Of a stretch of 64,000 nucleotides of DNA, positions 7,912 through 17,001 are shown piece after piece. Location: assembly GCA_016432265.1 (NCBI GenBank), contig CP066681.1, forward strand, positions 2,320,342-2,384,341, written 5' to 3'. Origin of the DNA: Micavibrio aeruginosavorus. GTDB taxonomy: Bacteria; Pseudomonadota; Alphaproteobacteria; Micavibrionales; Micavibrionaceae. Each line of letters begins with the position of its first letter. Position 1 is the first letter of the stretch. The position numbers and the translations under genes are program-made. The notes under the pieces are model-generated. The model was not told the DNA's origin, did not search any database, and saw only the letters and a program-made list of their open reading frames with translations.

Positions 7912-8742
7912 ATGGATCACATCACAATAGCAAACAGCCGCGTCCCCGTACTGGGCTTTGGCACATGGAAGCTGTTCGGCCCGGAATGCATCAAGGCCAC
8001 CGAACTGGCGCTGATCGCCGGTTACCGCCATATCGATACCGCGCAGATCTATGAGAACGAGGCCGAAATCGGCATGGTATTGCGTCATTCCGGCATCGCG
8101 CGCGACGAAATATTCCTGACTACCAAAATCTGGATGGACAATGTCGGGCGCGGCAAATTCCAGCGTTCGGTGGATGAAAGCCTGAAACGACTGCAAACCG
8201 ACTATGTCGACCTGCTGCTCCTGCACTGGCCGGTCGACGATGTCCCGCTCCGGCAGCAGCTTGAAGACTTGCAGGCCGTGCAACAGGCCTGCCGGGCGCG
8301 GTTGATCGGGGTTTCAAACTATCCGGTTGCCCTGATGCGGGCCGCCTGCAAGGATTACGGCATCACGCTGGCGAACAATCAGGTCGAGTATCATCCTTTC
8401 CTGTCGCAAAAACCGGTGCTGGACTATGCCCGCGCCCACGGCATGTTCGTCACCGCGTACAGCCCGCTCGCTCGCGGCAAAGTCGCCGATCACCCCGTAT
8501 TGCAGCAAATCGCCCGCCGCTACGGCAAGAACGAAGGGCAGATCGCGCTGCGCTGGCTGATCCAGCAAGAAGGCGTGGCTGCCATCCCGAAAGCCGCCCG
8601 CGCCGACCACATCCGCGACAACATCGATATTTTCGACTTCGCCCTGACAGCCGAGGAGATGAATGCTATAATGGGCCTTGCCCGCCCCGACGGCCGCCTG
8701 ATCAACCCGGACTGGGCGCCGCAATGGGACAAAGCCGCATGA
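7912..8742 (+). CDS. Aldo/keto reductase (2,5-diketo-gluconate reductase-like)
   Basis: NADPH-dependent reductase of aldehydes and ketones, cytoplasmic, (beta/alpha)8 barrel. The catalytic tetrad is visible as D42 and Y47 (GYRHIDTAQIYENE), K72 (TTKIW) and H105 (LLLLHWPV); the late IPKAARADHIRDNIDIFDF block binds the NADPH phosphate. 276 residues is the family length. ATG at 7912 is preceded by AAGGAG. It is followed after 22 bases by a tautomerase gene; the two are probably co-transcribed. Substrate unknown; methylglyoxal or sugar-derived carbonyls are plausible. Confidence 0.93.
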   Translation: MDHITIANSRVPVLGFGTWKLFGPECIKATELALIAGYRHIDTAQIYENEAEIGMVLRHSGIARDEIFLTTKIWMDNVGRGKFQRSVDESLKRLQTDYVDLLLLHWPVDDVPLRQQLEDLQAVQQACRARLIGVSNYPVALMRAACKDYGITLANNQVEYHPFLSQKPVLDYARAHGMFVTAYSPLARGKVADHPVLQQIARRYGKNEGQIALRWLIQQEGVAAIPKAARADHIRDNIDIFDFALTAEEMNAIMGLARPDGRLINPDWAPQWDKAA

Positions 8743-8764
8743 AGAACCTACAGGAGCGCTTTAT

Positions 8765-8956
8765 ATGCCTATCATCCATGTCCACCTGATCGAAGGCCGC
8801 AGCCTTGACCAGAAACGCGCGCTTGTGAAAGAAGTCACGGACGCCGTGTGCAGAACCGTCAACGTCACGCCCGAACACGTGAAAATCATCATGCACGACA
8901 TGGCCCGGCATGATTACGCAACGGCGGGCGTGCTGAAATCGGACGAGCAGAAATAA
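8765..8956 (+). CDS. 4-oxalocrotonate tautomerase family protein
   Basis: 63 residues beginning MPIIHVHLIEGRSLDQKR. After Met removal the N-terminal proline is the catalytic base of this superfamily, and the 60-residue size fits the hexameric 4-OT/DmpI type. AGGAG lies 8 bases upstream of the ATG. No aromatic degradation genes are near, so its true substrate is unknown. Confidence 0.88.
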   Translation: MPIIHVHLIEGRSLDQKRALVKEVTDAVCRTVNVTPEHVKIIMHDMARHDYATAGVLKSDEQK

Positions 8957-9068
8957 GTCCTGCCCGTCACCCATGGCGTAATCAGGGGGTCTGCCATATA
9001 GGAAATAACGAGAATCCTTCGGCTGCGCTTCTTACGGGGCCTGGCTCGGTACCACGAAAAAAGGTATT

Positions 9069-10898
9069 TTATTCAGGCAAAAATCCGCCAGATTGCAGCG
9101 ACCACAGGCGAGCATAGTGCCCGCCTTTCCTTACGAGATCATCGTGGCTGCCGTCCTCAATGATTTCACCGTGATCCATCACAATCAGGCGATCCATGCG
9201 GGCGATGGTCGAGAGACGGTGCGCGATGGCAATCACGGTCTTACCCTGCATCAGCGTGGCCAATTGCTGCTGGATATAGGTTTCAACTTCACTATCGAGC
9301 GCCGATGTCGCTTCATCGAGAATCAGGATCGGCGCGTCTTTCAGGATGATGCGGGCGATGGCGATGCGCTGGCGCTGTCCGCCCGAGAGCTTGACCCCGC
9401 GCTCGCCCACGTGCGCATCGTAGCCTTTGCGGCCCTTTTCATCTTCCAGCGTCAGGATAAAGTCATGCGCCTGCGCCTTGCGCGCGGCTTCGATGACTTC
9501 CTCGCGTGATGACAGCGGGCGGCCATAGCGGATATTATCGATGATCGAGCGATGCAGGAGCGACGTATCCTGCGTCACCATGGAGATATTCGCGCGCAAG
9601 GAATCCTGCGTACAACGGGAAATATCCTGCCCATCGATCAGGATGCATCCGCTTTCAAGATCGTAAAAACGCAGCAACAGGTTGGCGATCGTGCTTTTCC
9701 CCGCGCCGCTATGCCCGACCAGCCCGAGTTTCTGCCCGCCCGGAATGATCAAGTTCAAATCATCGATCACGCCCCCCCTTTTGCCGTAATGGAAAGCCAC
9801 ATGATCAAAGCGAATTTCCCCCTGCCGCACATCCAGCGGCGCGGCAGCGCCTTCATCGGTGACGCGGTGGGGCTTCGAAATCGTCTGCATGCTTTCCTGC
9901 GCCGTGCCGATCCATTCAAAAATCCCGGTCAGCTCCCACATGATCCAGTGCATCTGGTGATGCACCTGGATCACAAGCGGCAAAATCATGGCGACCGCGC
10001 CCGGCGATATTTGCCCCCGCGCCCACAGCCAAAGCGACAGCGCGAAAATCAACCCGATCATGACGCTGTTGGCGATGCTTAAGGTTGACGTCATCAGAAA
10101 GATCTGAATGTTTTTATCGAGAATGCGGCCCGAATGGCGGTGCAGCGAGCCCAGCACGAAATCGTCCTCGTACTGGCGGCGGGCGAACAGTTTCACCGTC
10201 ATGATATTGGTGTAACTATCGACGATGCGCCCTACCATATGACTTTGCGATTCCGACAAACGCAGCGAGCGTTTTTGCACGCGCGGGATGAACACCCACA
10301 AAATCCCGACATACAGCGCGACCCAGGCGATCATCGGCACGATCAAAAGCCAGTCGGTCGCAATCAGCATCCCTGCCGTGGACAAGATAAACACCGCCAC
10401 ATACATGACCGAGCCAATGAACTGCGTCATCACATCGCGGATCGCCGGGCCCATTTGCTGAACCTTGTTGGCGATACGGCCCGCAAAATCGTTCTGAAAA
10501 TATGACAGGGAGTGACGCAGCACATACCAGTGCGACTGGCGACGGATCAGATTGCCGAAAAATGGAACCACCACGATGCTGTGCACGTACTGTGCGCCGA
10601 TGCCCGTCAGCGGCGCCAGAATCAGCCCGCACAGGACAAAACCGCCGATCACCCACGCCGCCTGACGCAGAACCTCGCCCGGCGCGCCGCCGCCGGAAAG
10701 CGCGTCGATAATCGACCCGACATAATAAATCATCAGGGCGTTAAAGGCCGCACAAGCCGCATTGAAAAACACCAGCCAGATCAGCGGCCCCTTGACCTGA
10801 CGGATAAAATGCCAGAACAACGCCCCCAGACGATCCGGGATCACCGGGTCATCAGGCATTTTCTCAATATCGATATAGCTGTTCAGGCGCGGTTTCAT
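9069..10898 (-). CDS. ABC exporter, fused membrane and ATPase domains
   Basis: 609 residues: about 35 cytoplasmic residues, six spans between about 35 and 330, and an ABC ATPase from about 355 with Walker A GHSGAGKST, signature LSGGQRQR, Walker B ILILDEATSALD and the H-loop AIAHRLSTIARMD. Resembles MsbA/ATM-type half transporters that dimerise; substrate not determinable. AAGGTGG precedes the ATG. It is monocistronic or the last gene of a leftward unit, and its 3' end faces the tautomerase gene across 112 bases that hold nothing recognisable. Confidence 0.92.
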   Translation of the reverse strand: MKPRLNSYIDIEKMPDDPVIPDRLGALFWHFIRQVKGPLIWLVFFNAACAAFNALMIYYVGSIIDALSGGGAPGEVLRQAAWVIGGFVLCGLILAPLTGIGAQYVHSIVVVPFFGNLIRRQSHWYVLRHSLSYFQNDFAGRIANKVQQMGPAIRDVMTQFIGSVMYVAVFILSTAGMLIATDWLLIVPMIAWVALYVGILWVFIPRVQKRSLRLSESQSHMVGRIVDSYTNIMTVKLFARRQYEDDFVLGSLHRHSGRILDKNIQIFLMTSTLSIANSVMIGLIFALSLWLWARGQISPGAVAMILPLVIQVHHQMHWIMWELTGIFEWIGTAQESMQTISKPHRVTDEGAAAPLDVRQGEIRFDHVAFHYGKRGGVIDDLNLIIPGGQKLGLVGHSGAGKSTIANLLLRFYDLESGCILIDGQDISRCTQDSLRANISMVTQDTSLLHRSIIDNIRYGRPLSSREEVIEAARKAQAHDFILTLEDEKGRKGYDAHVGERGVKLSGGQRQRIAIARIILKDAPILILDEATSALDSEVETYIQQQLATLMQGKTVIAIAHRLSTIARMDRLIVMDHGEIIEDGSHDDLVRKGGHYARLWSLQSGGFLPE

Positions 10899-10971
10899 GA
10901 TCGCGCCACCTTACATGAAATTTCAATAAATAGACAGGCCGTACCGAAAATATTTGTGACTGCTGAGCAGG

Positions 10972-11514
10972 TTAGCGGTCCTGAATGACGATGGATTCGA
11001 ATTGCGGGCCGAAATCGTCGAAGATGATTTTTGCGACAATGAAGATATTCCGCCCGCGGCTGCCGGATTGGCGGCTTGTGTGTTCCATCAGAGCGGTTGT
11101 TTCAAACAGCCATTCGTTCTGTCCGGTATCTGAAGTGATTTTGGTCAGTTTTCCGGGCGCATTGAAATGAATGATACTGCCGGCCTGTATGTCGCGGCGG
11201 TAAGCATGGATCATGGTTTTAAACAGATCGCCGTTGATGAAATATGCCCCGATGGCGGCATCCATGCGGGCCCCGTCATCGGCGGCATCCCAGCTGAGCA
11301 GGTCGGCCAGCGCATACAAGGACCATAACCGCATGCGGCCATCGGCGGAGTTATCAATCGGTGCGATTTTGCGGTCATCCCAGCGGGACAGACGTTCGCT
11401 GATATCGTATTGTATGGCCGGGGCGTTCACAGCCACCGGAAAATACAGCGAAACAATGCCACATACAGCCCCGATGATCATACTGGCCAGCGACAGGATC
11501 ATAAAACGCATCAT
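10972..11514 (-). CDS. Bitopic membrane protein, possible DotI/VirB8-like fold
   Basis: 180 residues: one N-terminal span (about 3-25, ILSLASMIIGAVCGIVSLYF), then a periplasmic domain of about 150 residues. The topology, the size and the series LLSW... helix ... YF... followed by beta-rich sequence remind me of DotI/IcmL and VirB8 periplasmic domains; this is a weak resemblance and not a family assignment. Start ATG 11514 overlaps the stop of the next gene as ATGA. The pair is translationally coupled. Confidence 0.5.
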   Translation of the reverse strand: MMRFMILSLASMIIGAVCGIVSLYFPVAVNAPAIQYDISERLSRWDDRKIAPIDNSADGRMRLWSLYALADLLSWDAADDGARMDAAIGAYFINGDLFKTMIHAYRRDIQAGSIIHFNAPGKLTKITSDTGQNEWLFETTALMEHTSRQSGSRGRNIFIVAKIIFDDFGPQFESIVIQDR

Positions 11515-11996
11515 CGCGCCTCCATCGACATTCTGGCCAACGCCCACGTTCCAGCTGACAGCGTGAAGTCAGCACTGACTTTGTAGTCCGTGCTGCGGAT
11601 CAGATCGCCCTTGGAATAATCGATACGCACAACCGCATCGGATAATTCAAAAAGATCAGCATCCTGCGTCAGTGATTTTTTTGTCAGGGTGCCTGCCTTG
11701 GTGTAGCGCATTCCGGACAGGGCGTATCCGTCTGCCGCAGCGCTTGCGACCACTTGCGGATTTTGTTCGAGCGCGCGCAGTACCGTCAGCGACATGCTGG
11801 CACGCTTCCGCGCTTCTGAATCGGTATGCAGCGATGGCAGATCGATATTCAAGGGATCGGGCAATGTGCCGGAGATTTCCTGATACGGCACAAGCAGAGG
11901 AACAGGCGCAAAATGGGAAGCCGCCATTTCACGGGCAAGCCCCATACTGGCCAGTCCCAGCACCCCGCATACGGCAATTTTTAACATATTCATCAT
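11511..11996 (-). CDS. Bitopic or secreted unknown protein, coupled to 10972-11514
   Basis: About 161 residues with an N-terminal hydrophobic segment (MLKIAVCGVLGLASMGLA) then a soluble domain. Residues 60 onward (SMSLTVLRALEQNP through to the C terminus) suggest a helix followed by a beta-rich part of similar size to the partner protein, so the two may be paralogous. ATG codons at 11996, 11993 and 11987 are possible; GGGGTGA just upstream favours 11996/11993. No family recognised. Confidence 0.5.
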   Translation of the reverse strand: MMNMLKIAVCGVLGLASMGLAREMAASHFAPVPLLVPYQEISGTLPDPLNIDLPSLHTDSEARKRASMSLTVLRALEQNPQVVASAAADGYALSGMRYTKAGTLTKKSLTQDADLFELSDAVVRIDYSKGDLIRSTDYKVSADFTLSAGTWALARMSMEAR

Positions 11997-12011
11997 GTCA
12001 CCCCAGATCAT

Positions 12012-12332
12012 GCGCGCCCCAGATTACGCGCATCCCGTCCCGTGCGGTAGGCCCGGCGCATAAAAATTCCCCAACTTTATCAAAGCCGTAGAAAGGAACC
12101 GCGTGGCCGCCCCCAATCATTCTGTAAATGACCGCACATTCACGCCCGTGAAGCCCGGGTGGCATGTATCTTGCAAAAAAACTTTATCAGGCAAGGCCTT
12201 AGCACGCGACTGAAGGCCGTAAAACAAAACGTGGTTAGCACCATACATGGCTGGAACAATAGGAAATGTACTGACGGGCGCTCAAAACGCCATCGCGCTT
12301 CAAACTTGTTGCCACAAGGAAACAAAAATTCT
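12012..12332. other. Gene-free interval, 321 bases
   Basis: No supported gene. It should hold the promoter of the leftward 10972-11996 pair. A perfect inverted repeat TTCACG-CC-CGTGAA lies at 12139-12152 and could be an operator. A direct repeat of ATCTGGGG occurs just left of the interval's edge near the start of the 11511-11996 gene. Nothing else is recognised. Confidence 0.4.
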
Positions 12333-12731
12333 TCACGCCGCCTGACGGGCCGGATGGCCGAGCCGTGGATGCGCCAGTATGCCGTCCTGCCTTTCATCGC
12401 CCGTTTTCCAGTTTAAAAATGCCTGTATGATCCCCCGCCCTTCGGCAATCAACACCTCCGTCATAATAGTCCGTTCCTGCGTTTTTAAGTTTTTTTGCAG
12501 CCGCAACGCTAACCTGACTGATTTGAGGAACTGCCTCTGGCGCGCCAGAATTTTCCGCATTTCGCGACGGCTTGCAATGTCGCGGGCATTATACTGGCCG
12601 TGCTTTTCAGCGTTCATGCGGGTGCGGGCCTTACCGCCTTCGGTTCTCGGGCCGGTGGAATTTTTCCACGGCTGCCAGCGGCGGATGGCTTCGGCTTGTG
12701 CGGCTTTCGCTTCGGGTGTCCAGTGTCTCAT
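12333..12731 (-). CDS. Conserved hypothetical protein of the GPRTxxGKAR...KHG type
   Basis: 132 residues. The N-terminal part has WQPWKNSTGPRTEGGKARTR followed by NAEKHG, a motif seen in many small bacterial proteins of unknown function, sometimes near phage genes; the rest is a basic helix. CAGGAG lies 7 bases before the ATG. A strong terminator for the same strand lies just upstream of it, so it starts a new transcription unit. Function unknown. Confidence 0.7.
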   Translation of the reverse strand: MRHWTPEAKAAQAEAIRRWQPWKNSTGPRTEGGKARTRMNAEKHGQYNARDIASRREMRKILARQRQFLKSVRLALRLQKNLKTQERTIMTEVLIAEGRGIIQAFLNWKTGDERQDGILAHPRLGHPARQAA

Positions 12732-12750
12732 AGCGGGCTCCTGTTCAAAT

Positions 12751-12778
12751 AAAAAAACCGGCGACCCGGTATCGCCGG
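12751..12778 (-). terminator. Strong intrinsic terminator, leftward
   Basis: On the minus strand CCGGCGA, 7-base loop, TCGCCGG and then TTTTTTT. The nearest leftward genes upstream are sdhCDA, whose last stop is at 14277, some 1.5 kb away. The terminator sits exactly at the left edge of the AT-rich island. Confidence 0.85.
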
Positions 12779-12896
12779 ACGGCCAGTTTGTTGAATTTTT
12801 CTATCTTTATTCTAGGAAATTATTCCTGAATAGTCAATAATACTTAGGCATAAATTTGATTAAATGTTGTCTATATAACAGAATACTTTATAATTA

Positions 12897-12926
12897 TTGA
12901 CGCTAGTGTTATCATTAGACTATAAA
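12897..12926 (+). promoter_or_regulatory. Promoter of the AAA ATPase gene
   Basis: TTGACG (12897-12902), an 18-base spacer and TATAAA (12921-12926), predicting a transcript from about 12933 and a leader of about 40 bases. Confidence 0.6.
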
Positions 12927-12952
12927 CTTATATAGTTTTCATCATAACTTTT

Positions 12953-12973
12953 ATCTTTGAGTACTCAAAAGAT
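12953..12973. promoter_or_regulatory. Palindrome overlapping the ATPase start codon
   Basis: TTTGAGTACTCAAA (12956-12969) is a perfect 14-bp palindrome. With a one-base bulge it extends through ATC (12953-12955) and GAT (12971-12973), so the outer arm covers the A and T of the ATG at 12972. It may be an operator for autoregulation or an mRNA hairpin that hides the start; there is no separate ribosome binding site. Confidence 0.45.
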
Positions 12974-14237
12974 GACAAAAGCACCGCATCAGCCAGTTCA
13001 AGGGAATGAAATTCCCGGTCTTATTTATGAAATCAATGAGATTTTTACCCCATCATCACCTGTAGGTATTGCTGATTTGTTTGCCGGAAGAACTAAGCAA
13101 ATCACTCAACTTATATCGGCAATTGCAGAACCCGGCAGACATGCAATTTTGTACGGTGAAAGGGGCGTGGGAAAAACCTCGATTGCACATGTAATAAAAT
13201 TTTGGATTCCTTCAAAAAATCGACAACTCTTGTTTCATAGAAAACCATGCGATCCCTCTGATAATTTTTCATCTATTTGGAAAAAAATTTTTAGGGACAT
13301 CCACTTTGAAATTGGCCATGGGGATGACTTAAAGACCTATTCTGTGGATGAAATATATAAGGGAGATATAAGTCCCTATGACGTAGTCAGAGAATTAAAA
13401 AATTTTAAGCCTAACGATGTTCCTGTTTTCGTTATAGATGAGTTCAATGAAGTTACCGATGCAGAAACTTCCATACTCATGGCTAATACTATAAAGGCAC
13501 TATCTGACGAAGCTGTTAATGCAACGATCATAATCGTTGGTGTCGCAGATAATGTAACCCAACTTTTTGAAGATCACGCATCCATAGATAGATGCTGTGA
13601 AGAAGTACCAATGCCAAGAATGTCAACAACAGAACTTGGTCAAATTATTGATACTAGATTAAAGCAACTCGGCATGACAATTGATGCAGACGGACGAATG
13701 AAGATAATCGTTCTATCTAGAGGACTGCCGATGTATGTACATAGCCTAGGGAAACTATCAGCCACTAGAGCAATTTATCAATCGAAGAAACACATTTCAG
13801 AAGAGTATGTTGATAAATCGATAGAAGAGATGTTGAGCAGCTCTCAGCAATCTCTACGCACAAAGTATGAGAAATCAGTTTATAGCAATCAACCAGGAAA
13901 CTTATTTAGAGAAGTGCTATTGGCATGCGCACTCACAAAATCAGATGACAATGGTTTTTTTGTTCCTGCGGCTGTCCGTGAGCCACTATCAAAAATAATG
14001 GGAAAAGATATACAAATTGCCCAATACCAGAATCATCTAAATAGCTTTAGTGGGGATGACAGGGGGAAAATATTATTTAGGTCTGGGGCAGAAAGACAAT
14101 ATAGATTCAGATTTAAAGATCCGGCAATGCAACCTTATGTATTAATGAAGGGCATCAGTGATGGATTTATATCCAATAACCTTAACACTATTCTTTCATT
14201 TCCTCAGCAACCTGACCTTTTTTCAAATGCAAAATAA
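12972..14237 (+). CDS. AAA (ORC/Cdc6-like, AAA_16-type) ATPase, stand-alone
   Basis: About 421 residues. The order FAGRTKQITQLISAI, Walker A GERGVGKTS (62-70), Walker B PVFVIDEFNE (151-160) and sensor-1-like ATIIIVGVADN marks an ORC/Cdc6/STAND-related P-loop ATPase. The C-terminal third (about 270-421) is soluble and could hold a winged helix, but I cannot assign it. Start: an in-frame TTG at 12957 or the ATG at 12972; the palindrome at this place and the absence of a Shine-Dalgarno leave it open. Codon use is AT-rich, unlike all neighbours. Such solitary ATPases occur in defence islands, but no effector partner is encoded here, so a defence role is only a hypothesis. Confidence 0.75.
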   Translation: MTKAPHQPVQGNEIPGLIYEINEIFTPSSPVGIADLFAGRTKQITQLISAIAEPGRHAILYGERGVGKTSIAHVIKFWIPSKNRQLLFHRKPCDPSDNFSSIWKKIFRDIHFEIGHGDDLKTYSVDEIYKGDISPYDVVRELKNFKPNDVPVFVIDEFNEVTDAETSILMANTIKALSDEAVNATIIIVGVADNVTQLFEDHASIDRCCEEVPMPRMSTTELGQIIDTRLKQLGMTIDADGRMKIIVLSRGLPMYVHSLGKLSATRAIYQSKKHISEEYVDKSIEEMLSSSQQSLRTKYEKSVYSNQPGNLFREVLLACALTKSDDNGFFVPAAVREPLSKIMGKDIQIAQYQNHLNSFSGDDRGKILFRSGAERQYRFRFKDPAMQPYVLMKGISDGFISNNLNTILSFPQQPDLFSNAK

Positions 14238-14276
14238 ATTCCTGTTTGAACCAGAGCTGCATCCGGAGCTTTTGGA

Positions 14277-16067
14277 TTAATAAACCCGTGCCTTCGGCGG
14301 CACCGCTTCGACTTCGTTGGTCAGTGTGGTCAGGGTGACGGGACGGTAACCGATGGCGGTTTTGCCCTGCGCATCCACCCATGTCACCGTGTGCTTCAGC
14401 CAGTTGACATCATCGCGATCTTTGAAATCTTCCCGGGCGTGAGCACCGCGTGATTCCTGACGGTTGACGGCGGAATACATGGTAGCCACGGCCTGCCCCA
14501 TCAAATTATCCAGTTCCAGAGTCTCGACGAGATCGGTATTGAAAACCAGCGAGCGATCATTAATACCGAGGCTGCCCATCTGCGCATGACACTGGCTGAT
14601 CTTGACGCAGCCTTCCTTCAGCGTTTCCCCGGTGCGGAAGACGGCGGCGTGGTTCTGCATGGTTTTTTGCATATCGAGGCGCAGTTTCGCGGTGGGCGTG
14701 CCGCCCTTGGCATGGCGGAAACGATCGAAACGATCAAGCGGCCTGCTGGCGATATCCGCCGCCACAGGTTTATGCGGCTGGCCGGGCTTAACGGTTTCGG
14801 CGGCGCGAATCGCGGCCGCGCGACCAAACACGACAAGATCAAGCAAAGAGTTGGAACCCAGGCGGTTCGCGCCATGCACGGACACGCACGCCGCTTCACC
14901 AATCGCCATCAGGCCCGGCACCACGCGGTTTGGATCGTGTGCCGTAGGGCAAACGACTTCCGTTTTCACATTGGTGGGGATACCGCCCATATTGTAGTGA
15001 ACGGTCGGCAGAACCGGGATCGGTTCTTTGGTCACATCGACACCCGCGAAAATACGTGCACTTTCGGCGATGCCCGGCAGGCGCGAATGGATGATATCGG
15101 GGTCGAGATGCTCCAGATGCAGGTGAATATGATCCTTTTCAGGCCCGACGCCGCGACCCTCGCGGATTTCGACCGTCATCGAGCGTGACACCACATCGCG
15201 CGAGGCCAAATCCTTGGCGGAGGGCGCGTAACGCTCCATAAAGCGCTCGCCTTCGGAATTGGTCAGATAGCCGCCCTCGCCGCGCACGCCTTCGGTAATC
15301 AGGCAACCCGCGCCGTAAATGCCGGTCGGATGGAACTGCACGAATTCCATGTCCTGCAGCGGCAGGCCCGCGCGCAAGACCATGCCGCCGCCATCGCCCG
15401 TGCACGTATGCGCGGATGTGCAGGAGAAGTAAGCGCGGCCATAACCGCCCGTGGCCAGAATGGTCTGGTGCGCGCGGAAACGATGCAGTGTGCCATCGAG
15501 CAGGTTCCACGCCATGACACCGAGGCATTCACCCTCATCATTCATGATCAGATCGAGCGCAAAATATTCAATGAAAAATTCAGCGCGATGCTTCAGCGCT
15601 TGTTGGTATAACGTATGCAGGATCGCATGGCCTGTGCGGTCCGCGGCAGCGCAAGTACGTTGCGCTGTGCCCTTGCCGTAGTTGGTGGTCATGCCGCCGA
15701 AGGCGCGCTGATAAATCTTGCCTTCCGCCGTGCGGGAAAACGGCACGCCGTAGTGCTCCAGTTCGATCACCGCCGGAATGGCCTCTTTACACATATATTC
15801 GATCGCGTCCTGATCGCCGAGCCAGTCCGAGCCTTTGATGGTGTCGTAGAAATGGAATCGCCAGTCGTCTTCGCCCATGTTGGCAAGCGCCGCGCTGATG
15901 CCGCCCTGCGCCGCGACCGTATGTGAGCGTGTCGGGAAGACCTTGGAGATCAGCGCTGTTTTCAGGCCTTTTTCCGCGCAGCCAAAACCGGCGCGCAACC
16001 CCGCGCCGCCCGCGCCGACCACGATAACGTCATAGTAATGATCTGTAACCTGATAAGACTGTGTCAT
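14277..16067 (-). CDS. sdhA: Succinate dehydrogenase flavoprotein subunit
   Basis: Oxidises succinate to fumarate using covalent FAD. Shows the dinucleotide motif [14 protein letters not shown], the flavinylation segment [37 protein letters not shown] and the substrate-binding arginine region near the C-terminal half. 596 residues is normal. The ATG at 16067 lies 4 bases after the sdhD stop; a TTG at 16082 would overlap sdhD and is less likely. It is the last gene of sdhCDA; sdhB does not follow. Beyond its stop, 40 bases later, the oppositely oriented AT-rich island ends. Confidence 0.97.
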   Translation of the reverse strand: MTQSYQVTDHYYDVIVVGAGGAGLRAGFGCAEKGLKTALISKVFPTRSHTVAAQGGISAALANMGEDDWRFHFYDTIKGSDWLGDQDAIEYMCKEAIPAVIELEHYGVPFSRTAEGKIYQRAFGGMTTNYGKGTAQRTCAAADRTGHAILHTLYQQALKHRAEFFIEYFALDLIMNDEGECLGVMAWNLLDGTLHRFRAHQTILATGGYGRAYFSCTSAHTCTGDGGGMVLRAGLPLQDMEFVQFHPTGIYGAGCLITEGVRGEGGYLTNSEGERFMERYAPSAKDLASRDVVSRSMTVEIREGRGVGPEKDHIHLHLEHLDPDIIHSRLPGIAESARIFAGVDVTKEPIPVLPTVHYNMGGIPTNVKTEVVCPTAHDPNRVVPGLMAIGEAACVSVHGANRLGSNSLLDLVVFGRAAAIRAAETVKPGQPHKPVAADIASRPLDRFDRFRHAKGGTPTAKLRLDMQKTMQNHAAVFRTGETLKEGCVKISQCHAQMGSLGINDRSLVFNTDLVETLELDNLMGQAVATMYSAVNRQESRGAHAREDFKDRDDVNWLKHTVTWVDAQGKTAIGYRPVTLTTLTNEVEAVPPKARVY

Positions 16068-16071
16068 GATA

Positions 16072-16467
16072 TCAACCGGCAAACGCCACTTTCAGAATGG
16101 AGAAAACAGATGCGACCGCCGCCGCGATAAAAAACAGGCGCAAGCCAATTATCTTGCCCATCCTGAAACCAGGATGGGGGACATAATCCTCGACCACGAC
16201 CTGCGCGCCCAGCGCCGCGTGATAGAACGTGGACAAGACCGCAAGGATCATCAAAACCGCATTCACCGGCTGCGCCAGCCACGCGGTCACGTCGGCGTAG
16301 CCCCAACCCTGCATGTGCACAACCGACCAAACCAGCCAAAGCATCAACGGGATATTGGCGATCGCCGTGATACGCTGGCGCATCCAGTGCCCCGCGCCAT
16401 GATGGGCGGAACCTGCGCCGCGTGCGCGCGCCAGAGGAGAGAGAATTCGTTGCGATGAATGCGCCAT
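16072..16467 (-). CDS. sdhD: Succinate dehydrogenase membrane anchor subunit
   Basis: 131 residues, three membrane spans (about 34-52, 65-86, 105-127). The first part [22 protein letters not shown] is the alphaproteobacterial SdhD opening; [15 protein letters not shown] holds the heme and quinone-site residues. 13 bases separate it from sdhC. Confidence 0.93.
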   Translation of the reverse strand: MAHSSQRILSPLARARGAGSAHHGAGHWMRQRITAIANIPLMLWLVWSVVHMQGWGYADVTAWLAQPVNAVLMILAVLSTFYHAALGAQVVVEDYVPHPGFRMGKIIGLRLFFIAAAVASVFSILKVAFAG

Positions 16468-16480
16468 ATCAACTTCCTTT

Positions 16481-16864
16481 TTATTGCCACGGGCAGGCGA
16501 CGAACCACACCAGCAGGGTCATCGCAACAGCGAACACAAACACCATAAGGGCGCCGCGTCTGGCGGCTGGAATCGCGTAACCGCGCCCTGTATCCATGAC
16601 CAGATGACGTATACCGTTGCCCATGTGAAAGAACAAAGCCCCCGTCCAGCCGAACAACAACAACGCGCCGATCGGGCCGGCGATGAATTTATGAAAACAT
16701 TCATAAGCCGCTTCGCCACTGGCCAGCGCCAGCAGCATCCAGACAAGCAAAACTGTCCCCGCCGCCAGCGCCACACCTGCGGCGCGATGCAGGATGGAAA
16801 CCAGCATGGTAATTTCCCAGCGATAGATCTGGATATGGGGGGATAGGGGTTTTTCAGAAGCCAT
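16481..16864 (-). CDS. sdhC: Succinate dehydrogenase cytochrome b556 subunit
   Basis: 127 residues with three spans. RPLSPHIQIYRW-like opening (KPLSPHIQIYRWEITMLVSI), then HRAAGVALAAG and a heme-ligand region HMGNGIRHLVMDTGRGY, all family signatures. With SdhD it binds heme b and ubiquinone in the inner membrane. First gene of the sdhCDA unit, with a promoter 34 bases upstream. Confidence 0.95.
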   Translation of the reverse strand: MASEKPLSPHIQIYRWEITMLVSILHRAAGVALAAGTVLLVWMLLALASGEAAYECFHKFIAGPIGALLLFGWTGALFFHMGNGIRHLVMDTGRGYAIPAARRGALMVFVFAVAMTLLVWFVACPWQ

Positions 16865-16897
16865 GATGTCCGCGTGCCTGCTTGAGTTAACGCCCTT

Positions 16898-16925
16898 ATC
16901 ATAAGGCTCCCGCCATAGATTGCAA
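16898..16925 (-). promoter_or_regulatory. sdhC promoter
   Basis: TTGCAA (16925-16920), 16-base spacer, TATGAT (16903-16898) on the minus strand, giving a leader of roughly 25-30 bases before the sdhC ATG. Confidence 0.5.
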
Positions 16926-17001
16926 CCCGAAAAAGGCGATCCAAAACAGTTGGTTAAGCCTTAAGACCCCGGCCTGAAACCACGCCCCCCGCAAGAAGGC
17001 C

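Larger units (their letters stand above)
12780..14237. other. AT-rich island with a single gene, probably acquired
   Basis: Base composition changes abruptly to AT-rich at about 12780 and back at about 14240. The island holds only the AAA ATPase gene, its promoter and leader. An inverted repeat AGGAA-ATTA-TTCCT (12814-12827) is near the left edge. No integrase, transposase, tRNA or clear target-site duplication was seen, so the mode of entry is unknown. Confidence 0.65.

Noticed and set aside
8957-9068. Terminator or small RNA between the tautomerase and ABC exporter genes
   Set aside because: Only short, imperfect stems are visible and no T-run at a suitable place.
12333-14237. Possible prophage or transposon
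   Set aside because: Only a small protein of a type sometimes near phage genes and one ATPase; no integrase, transposase, att-like direct repeats or structural genes were found.
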